Origin: CAYZXL01 sp964482435
GTDB taxonomy: Bacteria > Auribacterota > JABMQX01
DNA: 23,636 nucleotides
Reading direction: 5' to 3'
Assembly (NCBI GenBank): GCA_964482435.1
Contig: CAYZXL010000071.1
Span: 1-23,636, forward strand
Both the position numbers and the translations under genes were made by a program. The stretch's first letter is position 1; each line of letters begins with the position of its first letter. Below are positions 14,701 to 21,167 of the stretch, one piece after another. The notes beneath the pieces were generated by a model that had not been told where the DNA came from, ran no database searches, and worked only from the letters and a program-made list of their open reading frames with translations.

Positions 14701-15082
14701 CGTCTCCTTCGCCCTCGGCGAAAGCGAGAAGAAGGAGGAAAAGCGAGAAGTCCGCCCGGTGCTTCCCGCCGGGACAGAGGCCCCGGCAACACGCGCCGCC
14801 GAAGGCCCATTTGTTTATGTTGGAGGAGAGGTCGGCAGACCGGGGAAGTACTGCTTCTCTGAGAAAGAGCCGATCACGCTCCTTCGCGCGATCATCCTTG
14901 CGGGAGGGTTCACCGACTTCGCCGACAGAAAGAGGGTGATCCTTCTCACCGCGGACGATTCCGGGAAGTGGAAAAGGCCGGAGGTAAACGTCTCCGAAAT
15001 CCTCGACAAACCGGAGCTCGATCCCGCTGTCAAACCAGGCGATCTGATTTTTGTCCGCAGGAAGGGAACTCTGGGTCTGTGA
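11705..15082 (+). CDS. M56 (BlaR1-type) membrane protease fused to zinc ribbon, beta-propeller, ExbD/TolR-like and SLBB-like domains
   Basis: 1,125 residues from the ATG at 11705, which has GGGAGG five bases upstream; an earlier in-frame start at 11657 lacks this. Order: membrane helices near 15-33 and 43-63; a Pro/Ser/Ala-rich loop; helix 185-205; M56 protease with 'HELSH' (H283, E284, H287) and 'REEISDNWVL' (E324/E325, matching the usual REExCDDWVL with Ser for Cys); helix 392-415; a low-complexity linker; a zinc ribbon C491/C494 and C505/C508; propeller-like blades about 515-905 ('DEVWATGWGGVSVYS', 'GRIWLGGDEPTKGVGCFDKKSGKW', 'DNVWFTHGRDPIYRFDG'); an ExbD/TolR-like domain about 929-1003; an SLBB-like domain about 1036-1120 ('FVYVGGEVGRPGKYCF'). 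BlaR1 topology places everything after residue 415 outside the cytoplasm. There is no penicillin-binding domain. By family logic it cleaves, or triggers loss of, the BlaI repressor when its outer domains sense a signal; the signal is unknown. Confidence 0.88.
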   Translation: MGALVSLGEKIFPHLLDAAWKATVLMGAAIGLQMILGKKRIVARYWLGVYCLVGIVVMPATSFLARGHRVCLFRTEGHHAAAVISLGALDAPSEESQRAPSQFLPGTGGPGRPAIPERTNDTVPVVSPVRPAAEDAIPARTLGAASIEPRGSPEVSVVESASPTNCEVLRAEAASTTSAPVLWRGVVGLSWMAGCVALLLRLVVAAASVSRIRRGSLPVSDPVLLELFERTKEAAGIKTRTKIRLGKRLSSPVFVGIFRPTILLPESLVREMPVEQLRPILIHELSHVRWSDYAVNILQRIAESFFFFHPFLWLISRQLSRLREEISDNWVLERCSGGTLYARALTELAERSVRPRRSRLATLGLFSHVSRFGKRIEHILASVERPATSFPWKTALALLSVFLSIVGFLSFASFSARAVEEEGKTAETGSATPAAPREVPEAPSPAPAPGEKEAGKPAPTAESTEHDPMWNEPLAREKVPSQLRDKTILVCPGCHRYIRPNSLICPFCGRGPDRRLATVYSPDFFRPWKWCLLVNGDEVWATGWGGVSVYSIREMKEIRRFTKQDGLHSELLGFGMLTKDDLGRITVSGGIPEREPFGVSRWDGAKWTPYTINVELMEMGLGTYGFAYTWDSAWLGGPGAGLISFNPDWKFGDEGPPWRRYCSGNFDLIPNDNVTDIIVDRDDPSILWLALYDRPKGGEPHRAPLYDPETNRVTRYWWEEPKGIGGIWRRPIEGVPPWKKGDEIKDPGGLVKWGCRWGRDVGFWRPGPTDCPTGRALALAEDGKGRIWLGGDEPTKGVGCFDKKSGKWTIYNEANGCPVKAVWGIAVDRWDNVWFTHGRDPIYRFDGETWAALEPEFPGKGKAGVPGGHALSVLSSRDFLVSTEHGLLLYNWAAKSWKAFKDLPYPDETGELPAPKAVGPEVIPRERAEARMPVVIEVAKDGRLLVGGTQRPLQAIDELMQKVAGQNLGVRIIVRADAEVAYRRVATVLDACARANISNVSFALGESEKKEEKREVRPVLPAGTEAPATRAAEGPFVYVGGEVGRPGKYCFSEKEPITLLRAIILAGGFTDFADRKRVILLTADDSGKWKRPEVNVSEILDKPELDPAVKPGDLIFVRRKGTLGL

Positions 15083-15100
15083 GGCCTCCTTCCCACCATA

Positions 15101-15119
15101 TACGGGCGAGACGCCCCGA
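15101..15119. repeat. Palindromic repeat, degenerate copy 3
   Basis: TACGGGCGAGACGCCCCGA keeps the core CGGGCGAGACGCCC of copies 1 and 2 but has lost the outer pairing. Like copy 2, it follows a gene end at short distance. Confidence 0.65.
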
Positions 15120-15205
15120 TCGAGTTCAGGAAGTTACCGGGGAGGTCCCGGGTGGCCGGCGGCTCTTTGGGAAATCGGTAATCGGTTCGCGCATTGGGCA
15201 GGGAG

Positions 15206-15226
15206 CGCCCCGGGCGCACCGGGGCG
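15206..15226. repeat. GC-rich hairpin
   Basis: CGCCCCGG (15206-15213) and CCGGGGCG (15219-15226) form an 8-bp perfect stem with a GCGCA loop. No T-run follows. It could be a repeat remnant or an mRNA end stabiliser. Confidence 0.6.
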
Positions 15227-15312
15227 AATAGTGGCTAAGCGCGCTTCTCTCCCGGGCGCACAGCCGCGAAAAGACTCCCGACTGGGTACCCTTGTGCCTC
15301 CCCACCAGAGCA

Positions 15313-15341
15313 TTGATGAAAGAGGCAGATGGTGGTAGGAT
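15313..15341 (+). promoter_or_regulatory. Candidate sigma-70 promoter for the isomerase-like gene
   Basis: TTGATG (15313-15318) and TAGGAT (15336-15341) with a 17-base spacer, each 4 of 6 to consensus. The start would be about 40 bases before the ATG at 15389. Confidence 0.45.
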
Positions 15342-15388
15342 GCCCGTAGCTTCTCCACAGAAACTGCAACGGAAAAAGGAGTACGGGA

Positions 15389-16363
15389 ATGCAAATATCA
15401 AGACGTGAGTTTGTCGGGAAGACGCTGTTAGCTGCGTCGGCGTCAGTTTTCGGGTCGGTGGGAGATTTGGCCGCCGAGGAACCGGGTGCAGCGACGACAG
15501 GGAGCGCGAAAGGACCCACCTCAAAGGCTCGCTTTCGGATCGGGACTACGACCTATTCCTACTGGCACTTTCGGGAGGAGAAGGTGCCGATAGAGACGGT
15601 CCTTGAGAAGGCGTGCGAACTGGACCTGGACGGAGTCGAGATTCTTCATCGCCAGATGACAGAGGAATCGCCAGCTTATCTTCAGAAATTGAAGCGGCTG
15701 GCGTTCACACGCGGACTGGATTTGTACGACCTGGCCATCCACCAGAACTTCGTGAGTCCCGACGAGGAAAAGAGGAAGGCGCAGATTGACCACACGCTCC
15801 ACTGCATTGAGCTTGCTCACGAGATGGGGATTCCCGCGATTCGGCTCAATTCTGGCCGCTGGAACACGATTCAATCCTTTGACGAGTTGATGGCGAAGCG
15901 AGGGATCGAGCCGCCGCTGCCCGGCTACACGGAAGACGATGCCTTTCGGTGGGTCATAGGCTGTATCGAGAAGTGCCTGCCAAAAGCGGAGACGGCGGGA
16001 GTCGTCATGGCGCTTGAAAACCACTGGGGACTGACCAGAACCGCTGACGGAGTGCTGCGGATTCTGAACGCCATCCGCTCGCCGTGGCTTGGCGCGACGA
16101 TGGACACGGGAAACTTCCTCGAGGAGCCCTATGGAGAACTCGAAAAGCTCGCGCCTCACGCGGTCCTCGTCCACGCCAAGACTTATTTCGGCGGCGGGGA
16201 GTGGTACACTCTCGACCTCGATTACGACCGAATCGCGGCGATTCTCCGCAAGGTCGGTTATCGCGGATACATCTCGATTGAATTTGAGGGGAAGGAAGAC
16301 CCCGACTCCGGCGTGAAAAAGAGCGTAGAGCTTCTCAGAAAGAGCTTCGCGCCAAAGGGATGA
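15389..16363 (+). CDS. Tat-exported sugar phosphate isomerase/epimerase-like TIM-barrel protein
   Basis: 324 residues; AAAGGAG lies seven bases before the ATG. The N-terminus 'MQISRREFVGKTLLAASASVFG' is a twin-arginine signal (R5, R6), with cleavage probable near residue 28-30. The rest is an AP-endonuclease-2/xylose-isomerase-like barrel: 'LDLDGVEILH', 'MALENHWG' (E210), 'ATMDTGNF' (D239), 'VLVHAKTY' (H262) and 'ISIEFEG' (E298). These Glu, Asp, His and Glu positions are the usual divalent-metal site of the family. Such exported barrels are common in polysaccharide-degrading Planctomycetota and related groups, where they isomerise, epimerise or cleave unusual sugars; the substrate here is unknown. 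It lies after the M56 gene with its own candidate promoter, so it may or may not belong to the BlaI regulon. Confidence 0.88.
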   Translation: MQISRREFVGKTLLAASASVFGSVGDLAAEEPGAATTGSAKGPTSKARFRIGTTTYSYWHFREEKVPIETVLEKACELDLDGVEILHRQMTEESPAYLQKLKRLAFTRGLDLYDLAIHQNFVSPDEEKRKAQIDHTLHCIELAHEMGIPAIRLNSGRWNTIQSFDELMAKRGIEPPLPGYTEDDAFRWVIGCIEKCLPKAETAGVVMALENHWGLTRTADGVLRILNAIRSPWLGATMDTGNFLEEPYGELEKLAPHAVLVHAKTYFGGGEWYTLDLDYDRIAAILRKVGYRGYISIEFEGKEDPDSGVKKSVELLRKSFAPKG

Positions 16364-16445
16364 TGAGCGCCGAGAACCTGCCTGAAGTGCAGTGAGCGAC
16401 GGTGCTGTCTCGTCTCTTTCCTGGGCGATCGCGCACGGTGCGAGG

Positions 16446-19388
16446 CTACGGCTGGACTCGCACGACGCGGTAGAATCGTGGCGAGAAAGATTCCGTCGGA
16501 AGGATGAACGTCGTGTAGAGGCCGCCGGAGGGCACGGTCGCGACGGATTCCCAGTGCAGGAGGTCCGTGCCGGTCTCCACTGTGTAGTTCTCTCCGGGCG
16601 AGCTTGTCCAGGTGAGGGCGACCTGCCCCGCATCTTTCGCGATGGACAGCCTGCCGAACTCGTGCCGCGGATTCTCGTAAGCGCCCATATCCACAAGGCC
16701 GTTGAGGACTCTCATCTGCCCACTCAAATCGGCTTCGTAGCCGTTGATGCAGGAGTTCCAACCAGCATCTATGCAAGGCGAGGTGTCTTTCAAGCGGTAG
16801 TCGCCGGAGGCGGGGTCAACGAATTCGGGGTCGAGGTTGATGTTCCCCGGCCCTTGTGCCCACTCAGGCGGAGTGCCGACGACGGAAAACTCCGCGGGCG
16901 CCTCGAGAACATCAACTCCGTTCCCCCACAGGATGCAGTTTCTCACTGTCGCCATGCACTCGGCAGCCCCCAATCCCCCGACGCGGTAGTAGAAGAAAGG
17001 GTCCGGCTCGACGAAGTTGTCCGCGATGGTGCAGTTGATGATGATTGGCGAGCCGAACATGGCCCAGATGCCGGCCCCGAGCTTGTAGGAAGAAGGGCTG
17101 TCCAGGTAGTTCTTGACGATGAGGGAGTTGGTGAGCTTCGGATGAGAACCATGGAGCGTCAGCCCGCCGCCCCAGTACGGATACCCCGCCTGCTTGACTC
17201 CGTTATTCTCGACCATGCAGCGGTCTATCTCAAGCGGCGAAAAATACGAGTAAATCCCCCCGCCTGCCTGGACCGCATAGTAAGTCCCGAGACCGGTCGC
17301 ATTGTTTCTGACGACGCAGTCGCGTATCTTCGCCGGTGAGAGGTTCGCATAAATGCCGCCGCCGAGGTAGTTGGCGCTATTCGATTCTATGACGCAATTC
17401 TCGATTGTGATTCCGGATTCGTACAGGAAAAGTCCACCGCCCTTGTCGGCCAAACCGTTCTTTATTGTGAAGCCGGAGAGTTTCCCGAAGGGGAGCAGCC
17501 AGAAAGAAATGGCGGAGCCTTTCTGCTGCCCGTCAATCGTCGCCAGGTCCGAACCGGGGCCGAGGAGGTCTATTGGAGTTGCCACGGTTGCAGGGCCGGA
17601 ATATTGGCCCGGAGCAACCTGCACAACGTCCCCCTCGCCCGCCGCGTCCGCTGCCTCCTGGACCGAACCGAAAGCCGTCTCCCAGGATTTCCCGTCGCCC
17701 GAGGAGACGGCCTTTGCGTCAACGTACCAGCGCTGATAAGAAGAGATGTCGAGCTGATACGCCTGCTGGGCCTCTCCCTGAAGGTTTCCGACGGAAAAAG
17801 TGAGTTGGTAGGTTCCCGGGGCGGCCGGGGCGCCGAACAGGATTCCTTGGGGGGAAAAGGAAAGACCCGCGGGCAGGCCGCCCGAAACGAGTGACCAGGA
17901 ATATGGTGCAAAGCCCCCCGTGGCTTTCAGTTCTGCCCGGTATTGGTGGTCGGCGATTGCCCCCGGAAGGGATCTTGTGCAAACCTGGAGCGGCACAGAC
18001 GGATCGTATTCGTATGCCCCCAGGTCCGGAAGGTCGAGAAACCGCCCGAAGACGACGCGAGGTTTCCCCTCGATATCGGTCCCAGGGATGATGTCCGGGT
18101 CATACAACCCCATGTCAATGCACGGCGAATCACCCAAAAGCCGAAAATCGCCATTTTCCGGGTCCACAAACCTCGGCTCCGAGTGAAAGAACCCCGGGCC
18201 CGTCAGCATGTCTTCCGTATCGCAGTGGCCAACGGTCAGGTTGGCCCCGGTGGAGACGGAGATGTCCTGCGTGTTGTCCCAGAAGATGCAGTTAGCGATT
18301 GTCGCGGTTCCCCCTTCTATGAACAGCCCCCCGCCCCTCCGGTAAAGGTCCTCGTTCATCCGCTCCCCTACCTTGTTTCCCGCTATTGTGGAGTCTGTCA
18401 GAACCATGGTACCGGTCCCGCTAAACCAGATGCCGGCACCGCCCGTGGAGCCATCAGTCCCGCCGGCGTTTGCCCAGTTGTTTGCAATGACGGAGTTTGT
18501 TGCCGAGAAATCGGAGTCGTAGACGTAGATGCCGCCTCCGCTGGTGTACGATACGTTGTCCACGACGGTGCAGTTCCTCATGGTGAGCCGGGTGTCCTCG
18601 CAAATTATTCCCCCGCCATAGTTGTGAGCGATCGTGCAATTCTCGAGGACGATCTCGCCAGACCCGATAAGGAAGATCCCAGCTCCGACACCCCGGTTGG
18701 ACTCGATAACGCAGCCGGTCATCCTAAGGGAGCAAGGCGAGGGATGGGCGTAGAGGTAAATGCCCCCCCCTTTTCCCGCGTCGTTGTCTCTTACGACGCA
18801 GTTGACGAGAGTCAGGGACGAACCATCTGAGGCATAAATGCCGCCGCCGTTGCCCCGGCTCGTCCCCAGAGTTCCGAGCTGTGACCATGCCAGGACGCAG
18901 TCTCTGAGGAGGACTTCACTGCCCGTGCAGAAAAGGGCACCGCCGCCTATTGGCAAATTCTGTGTGGAGGACCGTTCCCCCCAGCTGCCCAAGATCGTCA
19001 GACCCTCGATCACGACGCCTCGGACGCCCTCCGCCTTGAACACCGCGCGCCAATCGCGCCTGTCATATTCGACCGTGGTCGTGGACGACTCAGAACCAAT
19101 GATCGTGAGGTCGTTCTTGAGCGGATGCGCAGATGAGATGCCGTACCACCCCGGGAGCACCATGATCGTGTCGCCCTCCTGGGCGGCTTCCATAGCGTCC
19201 CACAGATAGGTGTAGGGCTCGGAAGGAACGATCAGCACCGCCCCACGCACCCCGATCGGGCCAAGGGCCGTAATGGCCGCGCATGCCACAGCCGCCGACG
19301 TCAGCTTGACCGCGCGGGCATGGTAGCCGGCCTCGACTTTGGCCCGGCGCCTCCCGGCCCTTCCGCGGGCTGCGTGGTCGTGGGTCAA
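16446..19388 (-). CDS. Secreted protein with two parallel beta-helix domains and an Ig-like linker
   Basis: 980 residues if the TTG at 19388 is the start. A hydrophobic stretch 'LTSAAVACAAITALGPIGVRGA' (about residues 29-50) is a probable signal peptide after a long basic n-region. First helix, about 50-460: many coils such as 'GGGIYASDGSSLTLVNCVV', ending in 'PDLGAYEYD'. An Ig-like putative-Ig (He_PIG-type) domain spans about 466-549 ('GGLPAGLSFSPQGILFGAPAAPGTYQLTFSV'). Second helix, about 551-903: it opens with 'RWYVDAKAVSSGDGKSWETAFGSVQEAADAA' and ends in 'VDMGAYENP'. The C-terminal beta domain (905-980) ends 'FYRVVRVQP'. The two helices look like an internal duplication. TTG overlaps the stop of the upstream remnant as TTGA; the true start could differ because no ATG or strong ribosome site is near. 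Probable surface or secreted adhesin or glycan-binding protein; no enzyme motif assigned. Confidence 0.85.
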   Translation of the reverse strand: MTHDHAARGRAGRRRAKVEAGYHARAVKLTSAAVACAAITALGPIGVRGAVLIVPSEPYTYLWDAMEAAQEGDTIMVLPGWYGISSAHPLKNDLTIIGSESSTTTVEYDRRDWRAVFKAEGVRGVVIEGLTILGSWGERSSTQNLPIGGGALFCTGSEVLLRDCVLAWSQLGTLGTSRGNGGGIYASDGSSLTLVNCVVRDNDAGKGGGIYLYAHPSPCSLRMTGCVIESNRGVGAGIFLIGSGEIVLENCTIAHNYGGGIICEDTRLTMRNCTVVDNVSYTSGGGIYVYDSDFSATNSVIANNWANAGGTDGSTGGAGIWFSGTGTMVLTDSTIAGNKVGERMNEDLYRRGGGLFIEGGTATIANCIFWDNTQDISVSTGANLTVGHCDTEDMLTGPGFFHSEPRFVDPENGDFRLLGDSPCIDMGLYDPDIIPGTDIEGKPRVVFGRFLDLPDLGAYEYDPSVPLQVCTRSLPGAIADHQYRAELKATGGFAPYSWSLVSGGLPAGLSFSPQGILFGAPAAPGTYQLTFSVGNLQGEAQQAYQLDISSYQRWYVDAKAVSSGDGKSWETAFGSVQEAADAAGEGDVVQVAPGQYSGPATVATPIDLLGPGSDLATIDGQQKGSAISFWLLPFGKLSGFTIKNGLADKGGGLFLYESGITIENCVIESNSANYLGGGIYANLSPAKIRDCVVRNNATGLGTYYAVQAGGGIYSYFSPLEIDRCMVENNGVKQAGYPYWGGGLTLHGSHPKLTNSLIVKNYLDSPSSYKLGAGIWAMFGSPIIINCTIADNFVEPDPFFYYRVGGLGAAECMATVRNCILWGNGVDVLEAPAEFSVVGTPPEWAQGPGNINLDPEFVDPASGDYRLKDTSPCIDAGWNSCINGYEADLSGQMRVLNGLVDMGAYENPRHEFGRLSIAKDAGQVALTWTSSPGENYTVETGTDLLHWESVATVPSGGLYTTFILPTESFSPRFYRVVRVQP

Positions 19389-19705
19389 TTCAGGGCCCTC
19401 ACTCTGTAGAGCCTCATCCTGGTGGCCCCGGCGGTTGTATCAAGGTAACTTGCCCTCTGGAGGCCGGTCCCGTCAATCGTCTCGGGAAACGTGTTCCAGG
19501 TCATTCCAATGCTCAACTGATCCGCATAGTCAACCTTGAACAGCGTGGAACACCAGATGCAGTCCCATGAAATCTCGATGCCTGAAGCGGTCTTCCTGAT
19601 AGCTGCGGACCGGGTCCAGTAATACTCGTCGGCCCCCATATCCACGGTCTGGCCGCATGGTCCCATCGCGACCCTGGGATCAGCCTCAAAATCTGTCTGT
19701 GGCAG
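19385..19705 (-). pseudogene. C-terminal remnant of a second beta-helix protein
   Basis: The frame reads 'LPQTDFEADPRVAMGPCGQTVDMGADEYYW', the standard end of a parallel beta-helix domain, then a short beta domain ending in 'RMRLYRVRALN'. That matches the plan of the C-terminus of the adjacent 980-residue protein ('VDMGAYE...FYRVVRVQP') with different residues. Everything upstream of the end cap is missing: within about 85 bases one reaches the tRNA-Arg gene, and the open frame runs on through that tRNA. I therefore read it as the 3' scrap of a lost paralogue rather than a gene. It overlaps the neighbouring TTG start by four bases. Confidence 0.65.
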
Positions 19706-19789
19706 GCCCTCGCCCTCGGCCTCGTTCCCGGCGCCCTTAAGCGCCCTTTCCGAAAGAACTGACCGACAATCGTCCCGGCGGATGAGGAA

Positions 19790-19863
19790 TGCGCCCGGCA
19801 GGACTTGAACCTGCAGCCTTTGGGTTCGAAGCCCACCGCTCTGTCCAATTGAGCTACGGGCGC
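19790..19863 (-). tRNA. tRNA-Arg (anticodon UCG)
   Basis: 74 nucleotides without encoded CCA. On the minus strand: acceptor GCGCCCG/CGGGCGC, D-stem GCTC/GAGC, anticodon loop CTTCGAA (TCG), 5-base variable loop AGGCT, T-stem GCAGG/CCTGC with loop TTCAAGT, discriminator A. The outermost anticodon-stem pair (27-43) is a G-A mismatch; the other four pair. Confidence 0.95.
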
Positions 19864-20174
19864 ACAATGAAGACCTCTCTTGATGCATAGTCCGCGTCAG
19901 ACAGGCCACCGCAGTGCCTCAGGAGCTTCGCTCACCCGGAGAGCATGAAAATCCTTCTGTCAACCGTCTTTTCTCTCGCCAAGACGCAGAGACGCGAGGG
20001 ACTCGCAAGGCGTGCTCGTTTGCGGCCTTAGCGGCTTTGCGAGAGAGTGCCCGCTCGCCGCGTAGCGGTTATTTTCATGGCAGAGAGTGGAGAAGACCAC
20101 CGGTCCCTCTGCGCTGTCAGCGGCCTCGGCGGTCAACTGCCCCCCCCTCAGAAGTCAGGCGTTGCGGACGCCGT
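19864..20174. other. Gap with repeats between tRNA-Arg and the zinc-ribbon gene
   Basis: About 310 bases. It contains an inverted structure with TCTCGC...GCGAGA ends (19975-20046) and a further 'CTCTGCGCTGTCAGCGG' tract (20107-20123) of the CCGCAGAG family in reverse. A small hairpin GGCGT/ACGCC (20158-20172) follows the stop of the zinc-ribbon gene, without a T-run. No gene seen. Confidence 0.6.
19975..20046. repeat. GACGCAGAGACGC / GCGGCTTTGCGAG inverted repeat
   Basis: The left side has 'AAGACGCAGAGACGCGAG' and the right side 'TTGCGGCCTTAGCGGCTTT', with outer TCTCGC and GCGAGA exactly complementary. It belongs to the same loose family as 1040-1070 and 20909-21001. Confidence 0.6.
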
Positions 20175-20681
20175 TCACTTTTTCTTCGTTTCGGGAAAGA
20201 CCGGCACCAGGTCCGCACCTTTACTTTCGTCCGTCGGCGAGATGGTGATGTTCCTGATTTCAATCCCTTCCGGGCTCATGCTATCCACCCAGTCCTCGTC
20301 GGGTCTGCGCCTCAGGGGGTTGCCCATCTTGGCCTCGTCAACTTTCTCGCCGCGTTTCCTCGCCTCGATGAGTCTTTTTGTCTCGAGGTCGTACTTCTCG
20401 TAGTAGGCGATGAAGGCCTTGCCATCCTTTCCCTTGAATTTGAGCGCCAGCACCGCCGTCGTCTTTCCGCATTTGGGGCAGTTGATGGGGGCAATCAACT
20501 TCGAGGAGCCCACGAACTCGTTCTTGCAGTTCTCGCAATAGTAGTAGGCGTCGCCCATTGCCTCCCTCGCGGCGCTTTTAACGCGTTTCAGGATCATAGC
20601 TACGGCGATGGCGATACAGATGACGGCGATGACCGCGACTAACGCTTCTGCTCCCCCGCGTCTGGACCTCATTGAAATCAT
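20175..20681 (-). CDS. Membrane-anchored zinc-ribbon protein, unknown function
   Basis: 168 residues; the ATG at 20681 is preceded by AGGAGGGC at about six bases. One N-terminal membrane segment 'ALVAVIAVICIAIAVAMIL' (residues 13-31) is followed by a zinc ribbon: C49/C52 ('CENC') and C68/C71 ('CPKC'). The remainder is charged and Lys-rich ('KGKDGKAFIAYYEKYDLETKRLIEARKRGEK') and ends in 'KKK'. The ribbon could bind zinc structurally or mediate protein contacts; the basic N-terminus before the helix suggests, by the positive-inside rule, a possible outward C-terminus, but basic residues after the helix leave the topology open. No family recognised beyond 'TM plus zinc ribbon'. Neighbours are tRNA-Arg and copA, separated by repeat-rich gaps, so no operon partner. 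Confidence 0.75.
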   Translation of the reverse strand: MISMRSRRGGAEALVAVIAVICIAIAVAMILKRVKSAAREAMGDAYYYCENCKNEFVGSSKLIAPINCPKCGKTTAVLALKFKGKDGKAFIAYYEKYDLETKRLIEARKRGEKVDEAKMGNPLRRRPDEDWVDSMSPEGIEIRNITISPTDESKGADLVPVFPETKKK

Positions 20682-21167
20682 CGGCTGCCCTCCTGTCTGA
20701 TTTATTAACGACTATTTCCGTTTACGAAAGAAACCGCGTTCCGCCAGACAGAGACCCAGGCGTTGGCTCTGCTTTGGAATGAATGGACCTTTCCACCGTG
20801 CACTGCTGTGGCACTGCCCACATGCAGCAGCGTTATCTTACCATTTCGGCCCCTCCAACTCCATAGAATGTAAATCTCGCATGTAGTTACTTCAGTTCGG
20901 GGAGAGCCAACCGCAGAGGGCGCGGAGAGCGCAGAGGGCGCACTTTTCGGCAGAGAATCGCAGGTTCTTTGGTCTTCTCCGCGTCCTCAGCGCTCTCGGG
21001 GGTTCAGAACCATCGCACCACAATCTGAACCGCCTTTTGCCTCACACGAGTGCAGCTGCGTGCAACTCTCGCACGCAGACCAGGTCACGCGCTTCCGATT
21101 CGCCATCTCCCGGCAGGTCCACTGCGTTCTGCTTCGAGCACACCGAAACCCGGCCCTCAAGGGATTT
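20682..21167. other. Repeat-rich gap between copA and the zinc-ribbon gene
   Basis: 486 bases without a credible gene. It holds a hairpin CTGCTG/CAGCAG (20813-20830) and the paired CCGCAGAG tracts at 20909-21001. After the copA stop there is a small CCCT/AGGG hairpin on the minus strand without a proper T-run. Confidence 0.6.
20909..21001. repeat. Paired CCGCAGAG-type tracts in inverted orientation
   Basis: 'ACCGCAGAGGGCGCGGAGAG' runs into 'CGCAGAGGGCGC', then about 30 bases later 'TCTTCTCCGCGTCCTCAG' and 'CGCTCTCGGGG' read as the complement family. The arms are imperfect but clearly of the same composition, giving a long hairpin-like element. Relatives are at 1040-1070 and 19975-20132. Confidence 0.7.

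Larger units (their letters stand above)
15083..15312. other. Short gap with repeats
   Basis: No gene. It holds the degenerate third copy of the palindrome family (15101-15119) and a strong GC hairpin (15206-15226), listed separately. No T-run terminator was seen after the M56 gene, so read-through into the isomerase gene is possible. Confidence 0.6.

Noticed and set aside
16392..18830. Long plus-strand frames (315 and 295 residues) antisense to the beta-helix gene
   Set aside because: They are shadows: the minus strand has the recognisable coils and end caps, and the plus frames lack ribosome sites or family motifs.
19385..19909. 174-residue minus-strand frame as an intact gene
   Set aside because: Its first part is the translation of the tRNA-Arg gene; only the C-terminal part is protein-like, so it is recorded as a remnant.
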